Assembly (NCBI GenBank): GCA_900317065.1
Contig: ONFK01000092.1
Span: 1-6,456 of the forward strand
DNA: 6,456 bases
Origin: an uncultured Bacteroidales bacterium
Lineage (GTDB): Bacteria; Bacteroidota; Bacteroidia; Bacteroidales; UBA932
Direction of reading: 5' to 3'
Of the stretch, positions 5,975 to 6,456 are shown one piece after another. Each line of letters opens with the position of its first letter. Position 1 is the stretch's first letter. The notes below the pieces were generated by a model. That model saw nothing but the letters and a program-made list of their open reading frames with translations. It was not told where the DNA came from and did not search any database. Position numbers and translations under genes: made by a program.

Positions 5975-6456
5975 ATTCCGCCGACGATTTTTCACGGCTC
6001 GAACTGAGCCTCCCGGCCGCTACGCGCAACTACCGGTATTTCCGTTCCCTGCTGGAGCAGGAAACGAAGATGCTGGTGTTGGTCAAGGCCAATGCCTACG
6101 GGCACGGGGCCGTGGAATTCGCCTCCCTCATGCAGCAGGCGGGCGCCGACTATCTGGCCGTCGCCCTCCCGATAGAGGGTATGGAGCTGCGCCGCGCGGG
6201 TATCTCCCTGCCCATTCTGGTGCTCACCGCCGGGACTGACTTCTTCGAAGAGATGATCCAGTACAATCTGGAGCCGTCCATCCCCAACCTGGAGTCCCTG
6301 AAGGCCCTCGTGGCCGTGCTGGAAGAACGCGGAGTGAAGGACTTCCCCATCCATATAAAAATGGACACCGGCATGCACCGGCTGGGCTTCATGACAAGCG
6401 AACTGCCGGCGCTCTTCGAATACCTCAAGGGCTGCAGCGCCGTCCGCGTGAAATCG
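5971..6456 (+). CDS. alr: Alanine racemase, N-terminal 162 residues (3' truncated by window end)
   Basis: This PLP-dependent enzyme interconverts L- and D-alanine in the cytoplasm, supplying D-alanine for peptidoglycan. The visible part is the N-terminal TIM-barrel. MLVLVKANAYGHG (34-46) contains the PLP-binding lysine K39 and the conserved Y43, and HIKMDTGMHRLGF (128-140) contains the lysine and arginine (K130, R137) that align with the carbamylated Lys and substrate-side Arg of known Alr enzymes. The C-terminal beta domain with the second catalytic tyrosine lies beyond the window. The start is ATG 5971, overlapping the addA stop as ATGA; the same frame has TAA at 5947-5949 and no other start codon between. 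This rules out a direct upstream MurF fusion, an arrangement found in many Bacteroidota, so here Alr begins as a stand-alone protein. Co-transcription with addAB is likely, possibly supplemented by the promoter-like element just upstream. Confidence in the family is high. Confidence 0.95.
   Translation, partial: MNSADDFSRLELSLPAATRNYRYFRSLLEQETKMLVLVKANAYGHGAVEFASLMQQAGADYLAVALPIEGMELRRAGISLPILVLTAGTDFFEEMIQYNLEPSIPNLESLKALVAVLEERGVKDFPIHIKMDTGMHRLGFMTSELPALFEYLKGCSAVRVKS

Overview
The window is a tightly packed, single-direction gene cluster from a fairly GC-rich Bacteroidota genome. It looks like an Alistipes/Rikenellaceae-type or related uncultured Bacteroidales lineage. This rests on the character of the AddB and AddA proteins, the lack of visible Shine-Dalgarno sequences at the gene starts, and a Bacteroidota-type TAnnTTTG promoter element. 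The genus is an inference; no rRNA or other marker gene is present.

Layout, all on the + strand: (1) 1-213, the 3' end of an unidentified gene; (2) 210-3125, a Bacteroidota AddB-type PD-(D/E)XK nuclease with an iron-sulfur cluster signature; (3) 3122-5974, the AddA-type UvrD-family helicase/nuclease; (4) 5971-6456, the 5' part of an alanine racemase gene that runs off the window. Every junction is the same 4-base ATGA overlap, in which the stop codon of one gene shares bases with the ATG of the next. This points to one polycistronic unit with translational coupling. There are no intergenic gaps, RNA genes, CRISPR arrays or complete transposase genes.

The AddA and AddB products should form the heterodimer that processes double-strand DNA ends for RecA-dependent recombination (the RecBCD-equivalent function). 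AddA has the full set of SF1 helicase motifs plus a C-terminal nuclease. AddB has the nuclease and Fe-S cysteines but no Walker A motif. Alanine racemase makes D-alanine for peptidoglycan and is functionally unrelated. A promoter-like element overlapping a hairpin at the very end of addA may give alr its own transcription.

The most notable feature is a miniature inverted-repeat element of about 133 bp (1139-1271) inside addB. It has near-perfect 18-bp terminal inverted repeats, three internal hairpins and a candidate 5-bp target duplication (GCGCC). The net gain is 138 bp, exactly 46 codons, with no in-frame stop. The element therefore appears to have been translated into the protein as a new low-complexity loop without breaking the gene.
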